A stretch of 64,000 nucleotides of DNA from Panicum virgatum (taxonomy: Eukaryota; Streptophyta; Magnoliopsida; Poales; Poaceae). The DNA lies in assembly GCF_016808335.1 (NCBI RefSeq), contig NC_053146.1, positions 39,924,470 to 39,988,469 on the forward strand, read 5' to 3'. This document shows positions 12,182 through 24,068 of this stretch, one piece after another. Numbering within the stretch: the first letter of the stretch is position 1; every line of letters begins with the position of its first letter. Both the position numbers and the translations under genes were made by a program. The notes beneath the pieces are model-generated. The model worked only from the letters and a program-made list of their open reading frames with translations. It was not told where the DNA came from and did no database searches.

Positions 12182-12796
12182 TGTTGGGGATTGCCCCGCG
12201 AAGGTGGCATCTTCCGAAGGTCCGCCGAAGGTTGTGGGCTGAAGGTTGACAATGAAAACTCATGAAAAACACATTTCTACCCTCTGTGAAATTGTAGGAC
12301 AAACAAGGAAAAGAAACCTTCAGGGTAAACGACCCGAAGGTCGGAGAGATCAAGCCTCATCTCGTACCCTGAAGAGTGGAGCGAGAACCTTCGGGTGGCG
12401 ATACGAAGGTCCAAGACCGAAGGTTTGAGATGGAAGCCTGATCATGCCACGAGGGTTCCTGGAGAAGCAGGGACCTGAGGTCGAGGATGAAGGTCTGCAG
12501 AAAGACATCGCAAAACACGTGATTCAGGTTGGAGTTTCAAACATTCCAACCGGGGAAAATTACCAAACACCCCCGCTGTAATTTTTGGACCTCCGGAAAT
12601 AAACGGAGGGGCATTGTGGGAATGTTGTAATAAGGTTGGGAGTATTAATAGCCCCCTACCACGAAATTGTAAGGGGTTGAACTTTTCTGGAATTATAGTG
12701 CAATTACGATTATGCAATTGTTCCACTTGTTCTTCTACTGTTTTACCTTCGCCATTTCACTTCCTCTGTTTGGTGATCGCCAGCTAGATCCCAACA
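12182..12796 (+). repeat. 5' LTR of a second plus-strand Gypsy element
   Basis: The LTR starts TGTTGGGGATTG at 12182, inside the LTR stub of the minus-strand element, and ends CCAACA at 12791-12796. It is followed by a primer-binding-like GGCGCGCCCACCC. A short CGAAGGTY motif, in both orientations, is repeated about ten times between 12195 and 12510. No partner LTR is present in the window. The region to its right soon changes to another element, so this one is truncated. Confidence 0.65.
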
Positions 12797-12837
12797 GGCG
12801 CGCCCACCCATGTTCTTAGCCCGAAAACCAGCCCACG

Positions 12838-13045
12838 ATGGCTCCACCAAAGAAGAAGTCCACCAACCCAGGGACCTCGAACACCGAAGGTCTCAATCTC
12901 CATGACGTCGAGGTCCAATAAACCACGACAAATTGAACTGACCCTTGCTCAACTTGCTGAGCAAGAGAAATGTGAAAAGGCCCAGCGCTCCCTCCAAGCC
13001 AAGAAAGCAGCAGCAGCTCAGGGCAACCCCGAAGAATTCGAGGAA
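12838..13045 (+). pseudogene. Start of gag of the second plus-strand Gypsy element (truncated)
   Basis: An ATG at 12838 gives a Lys/Pro-rich start (MAPPKKKSTNPGTSNTEG), typical of some grass Gypsy gags. It meets a stop after 27 residues. A second frame (12902 onward) carries a Gln/Lys/Ala-rich coiled-coil-like stretch to about 13045. The shift between the two frames suggests a frameshift. No gag core follows, and the open frame beyond 13045 translates intron-like or unrelated sequence. Family assignment is tentative. Confidence 0.45.
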
Positions 13046-13463
13046 GGTTTGTTACATTTTACATATTACATTCTTCTTATTTCGTTCTTGATCGAGTCAT
13101 TTTCAACATGCTCGAGGGCTGCGTCTCGGCCACCCAGCCAGCCCCCACTCGGAGTCCGACCAGTCGGACAAGAACAACCCGGTTCGCCTTTACTGAACAC
13201 AGCCGAGTACGTCCAGGAACCACTCTGTGTCACCCTAACTAAATGCGCACATTGATGATCCGCTCTCAAGCGCTATCAAAAGGGCTCAGAGATCGCTTTC
13301 CACCTACTCAGCAAATTCAGAAAAGAAATCGGACTGTGGGCATAACATTAACATCAAATAAAATAAAAGCATTATTTACATAAATATTGTTTTTAGCTGG
13401 TCCACTCTGACCAACTTTCCTTGCAGCAAAATAAACAAAACAAACTCCTGGAAGATTGGCAGC
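13046..13463. other. Unassigned junction region between two Gypsy elements
   Basis: I recognise no gene here. The stretch links the truncated gag on the left to the antisense gene of the Tat-like element on the right. It presumably contains a deletion breakpoint as well as the 3' untranslated part of the antisense gene. Confidence 0.4.
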
Positions 13464-16260
13464 CTACAGCTCGGCCACGATGCGCTCGGTGATCTCCAGG
13501 TCGGTGGCGTGGTTGGCCTCCCATTCTGCGTCAGAGTAGTCTTCGGGGACGCCGTCTCCCACCGGGTCCAGATCCGCTTCCGGGAGGTGGGTCTTCACCA
13601 GGCCCAGGGTATGCTGCACTGCATCCTTGGCAGCTCCCCTGATGCAGGCCTCCAGCCGGCCGCGGGATGCCTCTAGCCTCTCAGACAGGCTCTCGGCAGC
13701 AGCCACACCCTCGGGTTCGAACACCCCAAGCAGCGCCTCCAGCGGCCTGCTCAGGCGATCCAGTGTCGCCCGGCCCTGCGCCGCCTGCTCCTCCGCTTCT
13801 GCAAAAAGCACCTGGCTGGGTCATCCCAAGCCAAAGAAAACGATAGGCAGCACATAGTAGTATGATTTTCGGATCGTACCACGCCGAGCCTGCTGCTCCA
13901 GGCGAAGCTTCTCCTCGGTGGCGGCCACCTGCGCCTCAGCGACCTCCTGGAGCTTCTGCAGCTCCTCGTTGGCCTTGGTGCAGACCTCCAGCTCTAAACA
14001 AAAGCAAGTCAGAGACAAGATAGTGCGAAAAGGACTCGGTAGACATCGTTCCGTCTCCTTACCGCGTTTCTCCTTGCGCAGAGCATCCTCGGCGTTCACC
14101 TTGTCAGCCTCCAACTCGCGGTTCCACGCCTCCAGCTCGGCCACCCTGGCCTCGAGCCCTGCCACCCGACCGATGGCGGTGCTTCCCTCGGCCAGCTCCT
14201 GGGCGGCCTGCTTTGACAGCTCCACAAGAGCCTGAAGAACAACTACGCGTTACAAGATAACACCTGCAAGAACAAGTCAGCTTCACAAATGGAGCGAGGC
14301 AGGTGACTCACCTCAACCAGTCCCTGGGTGAGTTTGGCAGATGCCACGAGTTTGCCGGAGACCGTGCCGTCCCCCTCCTCATCCTCGTCCTCGTCCTCCT
14401 CGGCCTCCTCCTTCGCCGACGGGGGCCTGACACCCTCGGTGGGCTCGGCTCGGGTCCTCTCCGCCTCGATGGCCGGGACCTCCGTGGTCCTGACCACCTA
14501 GATGGCTGGGACCTCTAGGGCCCCGACCTCAACATTCATCGCCCCTTCATCGTGGGGCAGATCCTGCATCTCCACGTCATGGGGAGGGGGGAGACCCTGT
14601 TGCTGGACTCCTCATCCTCCTCCTTCTTCTCCTCCTCCTCGCGGCGGGGGCGGCTCTTCGCCGGACTCGCCCGTGGTGAGGTCAGCTTTGCGACATCACC
14701 GAAGCCGCCCTCGTTGGACGACTCCTCCACCTTCCTCTTGGCGCCGCTGAGCGACACCCTCCTAACCAGCGACAAGGGCGCTAAGAACATCTCCAGGGAG
14801 CAGAAATCAAGAAAGAACATAATCAAGAATGAGAAACTTACCCGCCGCTACGACGCAGCGGGAACATCAGCTTCAATGGTGCAACCGGCGGAGTCCCAGA
14901 GCTGGCGCGTGGGGGCGTCACTTCCCCCCCGTAGTTGGCCCAGCACCTGGGCCACCTCCTTCTCGACTTGGGGGCGGCCGATGCCGATCCCAGTTCAGCA
15001 GTGGCTGGGGGCGCCGATGCCCCCCGGACTTTGCTCGCCCCCTTCCGGGTCGAGCTCCTCAGCGTCTGCTGCACCGCCACCAACCCAACCCTCGACAACT
15101 GGATCTTCTTGATGGCATGGCGCGTCTTCCTCCTAAGGGCGGCCAATGGTGGCGGCCCCGAGGCTCCCGTGATCTCCAGCTCACTCCCCACGGAGGAGTC
15201 GGAGGAGAACTCGGCCTCCTCCTCCTATGGCTATAGCAGCTCGGCGGGGGCGGAGCATCCTTTCCAGGGTTCCCCTCAGGCAGAGGAGCGGGGGACCAGT
15301 ACTCCAAGACCTTAGCCTACAGAAGATTCGAGTTGTTATACAACCAATGGGTGCGCTCGGAAAAATAGTGCAAAAACAGAGGAAACAACTCGGAATGCAC
15401 AAAACAACTCGGAAAGTTCAAGAAGACTTACGGCATCGATTGGCCGCTTTAGGCAGTGGGCTTTCGGGCAGCCCTTGTCCCGGATCTGCCCTGCCATAAT
15501 GCGGGCAACCCGGTTTGTGATCTCTTCCCGGGGGACCTTGCGATCCTGCCCCCGGGTTGTGTCCCGATGACCCCAGTACTCGAAGGCTGGGTGGACCCTC
15601 TCCTGGATCGGCTGTGTGAGCCGTCCACAGAAGGAGATGGCCACCGCGGCCCCCGTCAGACCTTGCGCCGACAAGTTGGCAATCTCCTTGAGGAGGTGCT
15701 CCACCTGCGTCATCTCCTCAGTGGTTGGCGGCTCCTCCCAGCACGCCTTGTATTCCGGCGCGCAGCCGGTGCGCGCCGGGAGGCAGGGCGCCGGGTTCGC
15801 CACAACGAACCATTCCCGCGCCCACCCCTTGTTGGTGTCGCGGAGCTCGAAGTCGGGGTAGACGCTCCCCAGACGTAGCGAGAAGGCGGCCCCGCCCACA
15901 ATGTTCCGGCGAACGTTGGACGGGTGCCCCTTAAGGCGGTACAGAGCCCGCCACAGATTGAAATGGGGAGCGATCCCCAGGAACCCCTCACAGAGGTGGA
16001 TGAAGATGGCGATTTGAGCAATGGAGTTGGGCTTAAGATGAGTTACCTCGAGCCATAGAAGTGAAGAAGCACGCGGAAGAAGGCCCCCGTGGGCAGCGCA
16101 AAGCCCTTCTAATAGAAGGACTTGAACACGACCACCTGGTTCGTGTCCTCCGACGGGAATTCCTCCCCGTAGCAGCACCGCCACCCGGAGATCTGCTTCT
16201 CCGGGAGGATGCCGCGCTCCACCATATCCTAGATGTTGTTCTCTTGGAGCGAGCATCTCT
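13464..16260 (-). pseudogene. Antisense additional ORF of a Tat/Grande-like element (Transposase_28 family), multi-exon
   Basis: On the minus strand several exon-like blocks make up a familiar grass gene. The N-terminal block (about 16250-15440) has the 'putative gypsy type transposon' signature, including VTHLKPNSIAQIA, EGFLGIAPHFNLWR and later GLTGAAVAISF and HPAFEYWG. A consensus donor GTAAGT follows near 15433. Downstream blocks are a basic segment (15191-14840), an acidic Glu/Asp run (about 14460-14300), a coiled coil (14225-13880) and a C-terminal block ending IVAEL at 13464. In-frame stops and a frameshift near 16040-16220 mark it as broken. Antisense ORFs between pol and the 3' LTR are known in Tat-lineage elements such as Grande; the right-hand tandem repeats and LTR fit. 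Function is unknown. Confidence 0.7.
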
Positions 16261-16668
16261 GCCAGGATGACAGCGGCGGCGGAGCCTCCCCGTAGCTCCC
16301 CGAAGCCAAAGACGCAGACACCGTGGGAGAGGAAATTGCGAGGAAGACGAAGACCGAGAGCTCTGGAAACTCGCCGAGTTAGCTAAGGTGGCGAAAAGCT
16401 CTGGAGCGCTCGGGAATAGGGTGGCCGCTCCGCGCCGCCTCCCCAGTTTAAATATTAGAGGCCCCGCAATGGGCAGATCCAAAATCAACGGCCGGATCAG
16501 ATCGGGCCGGCGACCTCACGGCAGACGAGGCGGGAGAAATGGTAACTTTCTTTTTTACCGTTGCCTCTGATGACCCCGCTCCCTTGTCAGCCGCAACAGA
16601 TCCGCACAGAGAATAACGGTTGGATTTTCACCTTAATGCGAATATGCTCCGAATATTCCTGGAAACTA

Positions 16669-17561
16669 CCCGGCGTGTCTTCGTGACCCAGCCAGGGCCT
16701 CAGGGCCCGGACGCTGTGACGACTCGGCGCGTCCCCATGACTCCGCCAGTGACCCTGCTCGGGGGCTGGGCGCCACCTACGACCCAGCGTGTCTCCGTGA
16801 CCCAGCCAGGGCCTCAGGGCTCGAACGCCGTGACGACTCGGCGTGTCTTCGTGACTCCGCCAGCAACCCTGCTCGGGGGCTGGGCGCCACCTACAACCCG
16901 GCGTGTCTCCGTGACCCAGCCAGGGCCTCAGGGCCCAGATGTCGTGATGACTCGGCGTGTCTTCATGACTCCACCAGCGTCCCTGCTCGGGGGCTGGGCA
17001 CCACCTACGATCCGGCGTGTCTCCGTGACCCAGCCAGGGCCTCAGGGCCCAGACGCCGTGATGACTCGGTCCGTCTCCGTGACTCCGCCAGCGATCCTGC
17101 TCAGGGGCTGGGCGCCACCTACGACCCGCATGTCTCCGTGACCCAGCCAGGGCCTCAGGGCCCGGACGCTGTGACGACTCGGCGCGTCTCCGTGACTCTG
17201 CAAGCGACCCTGCTCGGGGGCTGGGTGCCACCTATGACCCGACGTGTCTCCGTGACATAGCCAGGGCCTCAGGGCCCGGACGCCGTGATGACTCGGCGCG
17301 TCTCCGTGACTCCGCAAGCGACCCTGCTCGGGGGCTGGGCGCCACCTACGACCCAACGTGTCTCCGTGACCCAGCCAGGGCCTCAGGGCCCGGACGCTAT
17401 GACGACTCGGCGTGTCTCAGTGACTCTGCCAGCGACCCTGCTTAGGGGCTGGGTGCCACCTACAACCCGGCATGTCTCCGTGACCCAGTCGAGGCCTCAG
17501 GGCTCGGATGCCTTGACTGCGTGATGAGTCTCCGTGACTCAGCCAAGGCCTCAGGGCTCGG
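16669..17561. repeat. Tandem array of a 114-bp unit (about eight copies)
   Basis: The phrase CGTGACCCAGCCAGGGCCTC recurs with small changes at 16682, 16796, 16910, 17023, 17137, 17251, 17365 and 17479, a period of 114 bp (once 113). Each unit also holds CTGCTCGGGGGCTGGGCGCC. Because 114 is divisible by three, both strands stay open for long stretches as 38-residue repeats. The array lies between the antisense gene and the terminal LTR, the place where Tat-lineage elements are known to carry tandem repeats. It gets degenerate at the right end. Confidence 0.9.
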
Positions 17562-17930
17562 AAATTTGGATTACTCGGAAAGTCTCAATGACTTAACCCA
17601 GGGCTTTAGGATCAGGGTAACCGAGTCGGGTGGTTCAGCCACCGTGGCTACCTTAAGGTGGCTAAAGGCTGATACCTTCAGGAGGATCAGTATGACAGGG
17701 ATATTGGCTAGACGTTCAAGCATTCGGACAGATAAGAGTTAAAGATCATTTCTTTGACCCTCGAAAAGCTTCTCCGAAACCTTCCGAGGCTCGGGGGCTA
17801 TACCCAATGGGTACGCTCAGGGGCGCATCTTGTTCTGGGTCCACAACAACGACGGACATTCTTAATGAGCACCGAAGGACTTCATTCAAGTACGACAAGG
17901 TTCAACTCGGCCCTCAGGCACTCGGGGGCT
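17562..17930. other. 3' untranslated region of the Tat-like element
   Basis: No gene is seen. Two CTCGGGGGCT tracts (about 17790-17799 and 17921-17930) resemble polypurine tracts of grass Gypsy elements. The second precedes the likely LTR start. Confidence 0.45.
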
Positions 17931-18408
17931 TGACGGAGGTAGATCTACATACCTCCCTGCCGAGTGGGGTCCCCGAACCCGGGAGACTACCCTGCTCGGT
18001 GACTCGGCTACGACTACTCGGCGTGCAGGACTCGGCTTTGCGCAGATGGGATCCCCAGCGGATTAGGATGAGAGGCTCCAACTAGAAGCCCGGATATCTA
18101 GGGATCTTAACTGACCTCCATCCTTGTAAAACAACCCGAGCATATCATTCCTTATACCCCTACAGCTCCTAGTCTATATAAAGGAGACGTAGGCCAACCC
18201 ATAGAGACCCCCTTCCTTTTCGCAGCATTCCACAAACCCTAGTAAAACCCCGAACACAGAACGTAGGGTATTACGCTTATTGCGGCCCGAACCTATCTAA
18301 GTCCCTGCGTCTTCGTGTTACCATCGAGCTCTTGGTCCTGACATCCCCATCCTGAAACTCTACCGCTGGGTACACCCCTGTTGGACTGGCCGGAATAACA
18401 ATCCAACA
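17931..18408 (+). repeat. 3' LTR of the Tat/Grande-like element
   Basis: The likely LTR starts TGACGGAGG after a G-rich tract and ends CCAACA at 18403-18408, directly against Copia integrase sequence. A TATA box (CTATATAAAGG) is at 18174-18184. The end forms a small inverted repeat (TGTTGGA at 18379, TCCAACA at 18402). The start is uncertain because no partner LTR is present; 17795 is an alternative. Confidence 0.5.
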
Positions 18409-20844
18409 GGCACCGAGTTCAAGAACACCAACATAGAAGAATATCTTGATGAAGAAGGAACTGGTCATGAGTTCTCGGTACCATACACACCTCAACAAAA
18501 TGGAATTGGTGAGAGAAAGAATAGAAATCTCATAGAAGCCGCAAAAACAATGCTTGATGAATACAAGATCTCGGATCAATTTTGGGCGGAAGCAATCAAT
18601 ACGGCATGTCATGCAATCAACCGCCTCTATCTTCACAAAATCTTGAACAAGACAGCATATGAGCTACTTCTTGGTAAAAAGCCAAATGTATCATACTTTA
18701 GGGTCTTCGGGAGTAAGTGTTTCATTCTAAATAAGAAATACAAAACTTCTAAGTTTGCTCCTAAAGTAGATGAAGGGTTTCTTCTTGGATATGCCTCAAA
18801 TGCTCACGGCTATCGCGTCTTTAACAAAACCTCCGGTTGCATTGAGATTGCGTGTGACGTGACATTTGATGAATCTAATGGCTCTCAAGGAGAGCAAGTT
18901 GATGATGTTGTAGGATTGGAGGAACCATCAAGCAAGGCAATCAAGAAGCTAGCTATTGGAGAGATAAAGCCTCAAGAACAAGAGGATCAAGTTGAGGATG
19001 GGATGGTGTTTCCAAGTCCATCAAGAACACATTCCGCAGCGCATCCCGGAAACTCCAGAAATCAAGCCGTAGACTCCGGGTCTCAAGTCCGGTCTACCCG
19101 GAAAGAGGACCGGAGTATCCGAGACATGGATCAAGAACCATCATCCGATCATCAAGATCAACCTCAAGTTGAAGAAGAGGCTCACCAAGTTCAACAACAA
19201 ACGCAAGTTCCTCATCTAAGAGTACATCAAAGTATCCAAAAGGATCATCCAGTGGACAACATCCTTGGAAGCATCACTAAAGGGGTAACCACTCGTTCTC
19301 GTTTGGTTACCTTTTGTGAACATTACTCGTTTGTTTCTTCCTTGGAGCCATTAAAGGTAGATGAAGCCTTGGATGATTCGGATTGGGTGACAGCCATGCA
19401 AGAGGAGTTGAACAATTTCACACGGAATGAAGTCTGGTCCTTAGTAGAAAGACCCAAGCAAAATGTCATAGGAACCAAGTGGGTCTTTCGAAACAAGCAA
19501 GATGAAAATGGCGTGGTAAAAAGAAACAAAGCAAGATTGGTTGCTCAAGGATTCACGCAAATTGAAGGTTTGGATTTTGGTGAGACTTATGTTCCCATAG
19601 CTAGGCTTGAGTCAATTCGTATTTTACTTGCCTATGCTACTCACCATGATTTCAAGCTATATCAAATGGATGTGAAAAGCGTGTTTCTAAATGGACCAAT
19701 TTCTGAATTAGTATATGTTGAGCAACCACCGGATTTTGAGGATCCCAAGTTTCCAAACTACGTCTTCAAGCTCCATAAGGCGCTCTATGGGCTAAAGTAA
19801 GCTCCTAGAGCACGGTATGAATGCCTTAAGGATTTTCTCTTAAGGAAGGGCTTTGAGATAGGCAAGGCCGATCCTACTCTTTTCACTCGCAAAGTTGATA
19901 AAGATGTCTTTGTGTGCCAAATATATGTCGATGACATCATATTTGGCTCTACTAATCAAACTTGGTGCGAGGATTTTAGTAGGAATATGACAAATAGATT
20001 CGAGATGTCCAAGATGGGCGAGTTGACCTTCTTTCTTGGATTTCAAATCAAACAACTAAAGGATGGCACTTTCATTAGTCAAACTAAGTACACCAAAGAT
20101 ATGCTAAAGAAGTTTAACATGGAAGATGCCAAGCCCATCAAAACTCCAATGTCTATTCAAGGACATCTTGATCTAAATGAAGATGGAAAGGCCGTGGATC
20201 AAAAGATATATCGCTCCATGATTGGATCTCTTCTTTACCTTTGTGCATCTATGCCCGATATCATGCATAGTGTGTGCATGTGTGCATGGTTTCAAGCTAA
20301 TCCGAAAGAATGTCATTTGATGGCAGTTAAAAGAATTTTGAGATATTTAGTTTTCACTCCTAACCTTGGCTTATGGTATCCCAAAGGCTCATCTTTCGAC
20401 CTACTTGGCTATTCCGATTCGGATTACGCCGGTTACAAAGTAGATCGAAAGAGCACTACGGGGACTTATCAATTTCTTGGCCGGTCCTTGGTAGCATGGA
20501 GCTCTAAGAAACAAAATTCGGTTGCTTTGTCCACGGCGGAGGTTGAATATGTCGCCGCCGGTGCTTGTTGTGCACAACTTTTGTGGATGAAGCAAACTTT
20601 GAGTGACTTTGGTTGTCATTTTAGTGTGATTCCTCTCTTATGTGATAATGAGAGCGCAATCAAACTAGCTAACAACCCGGTGCAATACTTCCGAACAAAG
20701 CACATAGATATAAGACATCATTTCTTACGGGATCATGAGGCTAAGGGAGATATTGCTTTACGACATGTAAGCACCGACAGGCAACTTGCCGATATCTTTA
20801 CTAAGCCTCTAGATGAGCAAAGGTTTTGGATTCTCGTAACCTAG
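18409..20844 (+). pseudogene. Copia (Maximus/SIRE-like) pol fragment: integrase C-terminus, reverse transcriptase, RNase H
   Basis: The sequence enters within the integrase core (GTEFKNTN, then PYTPQQNG at about 18487) and continues through the integrase C-terminus. Reverse transcriptase follows, with the family start DDSDWVTAMQEELNNF near 19372 and the catalytic YVDDIIFGST at 19924. RNase H carries GYSDSDYAG and LSTAEVEYVAAG (about 20407-20560), ending at LADIFTKPLDEQRF. One in-frame TAA (19798-19800) interrupts it. The start is cut at 18409 by the LTR of the Tat-like element; gag, protease and the integrase N-terminus are missing on the left. The enzymes would copy the RNA genome and insert the cDNA. 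The copy is not functional as it stands. Confidence 0.85.
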
Positions 20845-21716
20845 CTTGACTCTTGTACATACTTGTGTGAAACTAGTATAGGATATTTTGAAAAGAAAAA
20901 TTTTAACTCAAAACAAACCGTTAAAGTGTGGATTTCGAAAAGTTTGGATTTATTCGTTGCTTACTTGAGGTCATTGTTCATCTTGATTGATTGTTGGCTG
21001 ATCTCAAGTGAGTAATGTATCTCAGGCCACTAGATCTTCAATTTATATCTATTCCAAATCATTCTTTTACAAACACATATGCACATCTTCAGGGGGAGTC
21101 GGATTGTCCGGACTTTCACCCGGACAGTCCGGGCACCCCCGGATAGTCCGGACTTGGACCCGGATAGTCCGAACCAAGTTTTCCTAGGGTATATATACCG
21201 CGTGGGGGACGGTTTTTTTACCGTTTCCTCTTCTATTTCACCCCCACGCCGCCACACTCCACCCAGATTCGCCCTAAGGGCGATTTCCACTCTCCCACCA
21301 ACATTTTCTTTCCAAATCTTAAGGGAAGGATCTCCTCCACTCCAGAATCTCTGGAGAATCATTGGATTTGAAGTTCCCGCGCGTTCTTGAAGGCCTCAAG
21401 GTATTTTGAAATTCATTTCTTTCGATCTCTAAATGTAGAAGGATTTCTAGGGTTTCCTTTAGGGCATTGTCTTCTAGCATCACTAGGAACCTGTAGATTC
21501 AATTTCATTCAAATCCCATGGAGAAATCTTTAGTTTTAATTAAGTTGGGGTTTCGGGCGCCTGTCCCGGATACTCCGGGTTTGGACCCCGGATACTCCGG
21601 ACCCCGGAGTATCCGGGCTCAACTCGGGACTGTCCGGACCTAGTGATTTCGAAGCCTCAACCATCAAATCCACCCAGACTTCATATTCATTCGTTCACTA
21701 CTTCTCTATCCAGGCA
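20845..21716 (+). other. Spacer between Copia pol and the env-like ORF
   Basis: No gene is visible. It contains two clusters of the CCGGACAGTCCGG-type motif at about 21100-21175 and 21568-21640, and a TATA-like GTATATATACC at 21188-21198 that could serve a separate transcript. That promoter role is inference. Confidence 0.4.
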
Positions 21717-23329
21717 ATGGGTAGAGAGCGCAGGGTGAAGCAGCGCCATGATCCTAGCACTCAGAGGGAGGATGATGAGTCACCTCCTAGCCCTCCTCGG
21801 CGCGAGTTGCGTCCTCGCCGTCGCCCCGGCAAGGAACTCGCGGGTAGTAGTAGTCAGGCACCCCCAACTCGTGAGCCTCACCGTGCTCCCTACATCTTGC
21901 AAAGCAGGCCCAATCCTCCTCCAGCCAGGGCCAACCCTCAGAGGCGAGGTATTGCCTATGACATTTGTCCTCAAACTCCGCCTCATTTGCAAGTAGAGTT
22001 TGCTCCAGATCAGAAAAGATACAACAACTTTCTTAGACTTGCCCCTCCACAACATGTAGAAGGTTTTGCTGTTGAGTTACCCAAAAACTACAGCGGGCAA
22101 GAAGTGGCACTAAGGGATGCTAGACAAGAAGATGTCTATAGATTGGAGAAGTGTGAGGGCCTTGAGAGACATTTTTGGTGTCAGCTTCACCATGACTTTT
22201 ATATGACTATTGTGCTCAAGGGATCTGAGGCATCTATCCCGTGCAAGTATGTGGATTGGCCTTACTTTGAGAAACTGAATGATCCACACTACAATGACAC
22301 CATGGTGATATGCAAGGAGTTTGGACATTATGACCTCATGGGGTTTAGGTATAATTGGAACACCGAAATCCTTGCTCCGTTTGTCTCCTCTTTATACTAT
22401 GATGCACACCGAGTCAATTTCTATTGGACTACTGAGGGAGAAAAGTATGGCATTGACTACATGACCTTTTCGAGACTCCTTGGCTTGGATCAAAAGATGA
22501 GAAACGTGACCCAATTCATGTTGAGCAAGTGCTTAGGAGTCATCAAGTGCCAGAGCTATTCTTCAATCCTATGCTTGCAAATGAAGATAATGCAAGCACT
22601 CTTCTGCCATGCTACTATGGCTTGAATAGATTTTTCAAAAACACAGTTGATGCCAAGAAAGGAGATGGTACAGCCCTTCACCACTACGTAGTAAATCTCT
22701 TATCAAGGACTTTTCCCGGTGGTCAGCCTTTTTGCATCATGGATTACATGTGGAATGAGCTTCGGAGAGAGATGATAGATCCAGACAAGCATCTTTCATA
22801 TGCACCGTACATCATGTATATGATTGAGAGGGTGACCAAGATCACATTCCCAAAGGATCACAAGCATGAGCCCCTTCACCTCCGTCCTCGCTCAGGTGAT
22901 GCACCACCACCTCCTCCTAGGCATGCTGGAGCCACCAGGATTTCTAGGCCAGACTCAACACCGTCCTCTTCTGCTGCACCTAGCTACTCGGGCGCCTCTC
23001 GTCGTGACCGAAGTGATTCTTTCATCAAGAGGGCCCTTCGCAGCATCTTCTGCATGTGCAAGACTATGGCTTCTAAGGTAAATGAAAATCACCAAGACAT
23101 TCAAGCTATCAAGGCTCATATGGGCCTTCCAGTGGATGCTCATGATGAGCTTCCAGCGTTCGACGATCCCTTCGCCGAGTGGGACGCAGCCGATGCCATT
23201 CCAGAGCCGGCCTTTGTTCCTCTTCCTCGTCAGCGTCGCCGCCAGGTCAGCCGCACCGCTCATGTTCCCCGTCGTTCCGATCAAGAAATATTCGATGAGG
23301 ACGAGGAGACCGAAGAAGAAGAGCCATAG
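21717..23329 (+). pseudogene. Extra (env-like) ORF of the Copia element, with one frameshift
   Basis: An ATG at 21717 opens a frame with an Arg/Pro-rich N-terminus (about 85 residues). It is followed by a conserved globular region (about residues 95-265), including YYDAHRVNFYWTTEGEKYG and ending TFSRLLGL. The frame is lost near 22530-22580 and continues in another frame (EDNASTLLPCYYGLNRFFK) to 23329. That second half has YAPYIMYMIERVT, a Pro/Ser-rich linker and a very acidic end. Position (between pol and 3' LTR) matches the env-like ORF of SIRE/Maximus Copia elements. The MT/F-S-LG pattern resembles the Athila ORF at 156-1202, suggesting a shared plant-transposon domain. There is no obvious signal peptide or membrane anchor. 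Function unknown. Confidence 0.65.
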
Positions 23330-24068
23330 GGTTACAAGGAGCACCGCGACTTCGATGAAGACGAGGACACCTCCGATGACGTTCCTAACGTCGATGAGTG
23401 ACGCTTTACTTGCTTTTTCATTCCCTTTTTAGCGCTTGTTGACAAAGGGGGAGTGAAAAGATCTCATGTACTCATTTAGCGCTTCGCGCTTGTATCGGCT
23501 TGTATGACTTATCTATCGTGTGTGTGTGGCATTCTTGGTACTCTAAGTCGTTTCGGGTCTTTTGGTTGTTCGGTTGTGAGAACTTGAACTTTATCTATCT
23601 ATTCGTGTAAGGACCTTTCGTGGATTGAGAACTTATGTAATGTGTGCTACTCTGTGGCTTTGATCATCTATTTATTATGTTTTAAGGCAAATATGTGGTA
23701 GTGTGATTCTTAGAATTTGAATAGATGTTTGATGCTTTTGTGTTCTGCTCTGCCTGGTCCGGATAGTCCGGACCTCATGTTCGGATAGTCCGGGACTGAG
23801 GGTGCAAACACTCCTTTTTGTGTGCATGACTTGTCATATGCATTCACTTTTGATTCTTGAGCACACACACTCACCCCACTGCATATTATATAAAGAGCAA
23901 TTTGGTTTGTATCATTTTGCCAATATTTGACATTTGAGAAGTTAAATTTGAAATTCAAATTCATGCCATACTTCTAGGGGGAGCTCTTTATATACTAGTG
24001 AGTTACATTCATTTCGATTATCAAATGAAGTACATGGAGTTGTCATCAATCACCAAAAAGGGGGAGAT
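23330..24068 (+). other. 3' untranslated region and polypurine tract of the Copia element
   Basis: No gene is seen. A CCGGATAGTCCGG motif pair lies at 23757-23800. Three GGGGGAG-like tracts occur (23446, 23977, 24061). The last, AAAAAGGGGGAGATT at 24055-24069, is the probable priming tract next to the LTR. Confidence 0.55.

Noticed and set aside
16669..17561. CRISPR-like or protein repeat array
   Set aside because: The units are contiguous without unique spacers and the genome is a plant; it is a tandem repeat in a retroelement UTR.
21187..21200. Separate promoter for the Copia env-like ORF
   Set aside because: GTATATATACC is TATA-like, but one AT-rich motif is not enough to claim a promoter.
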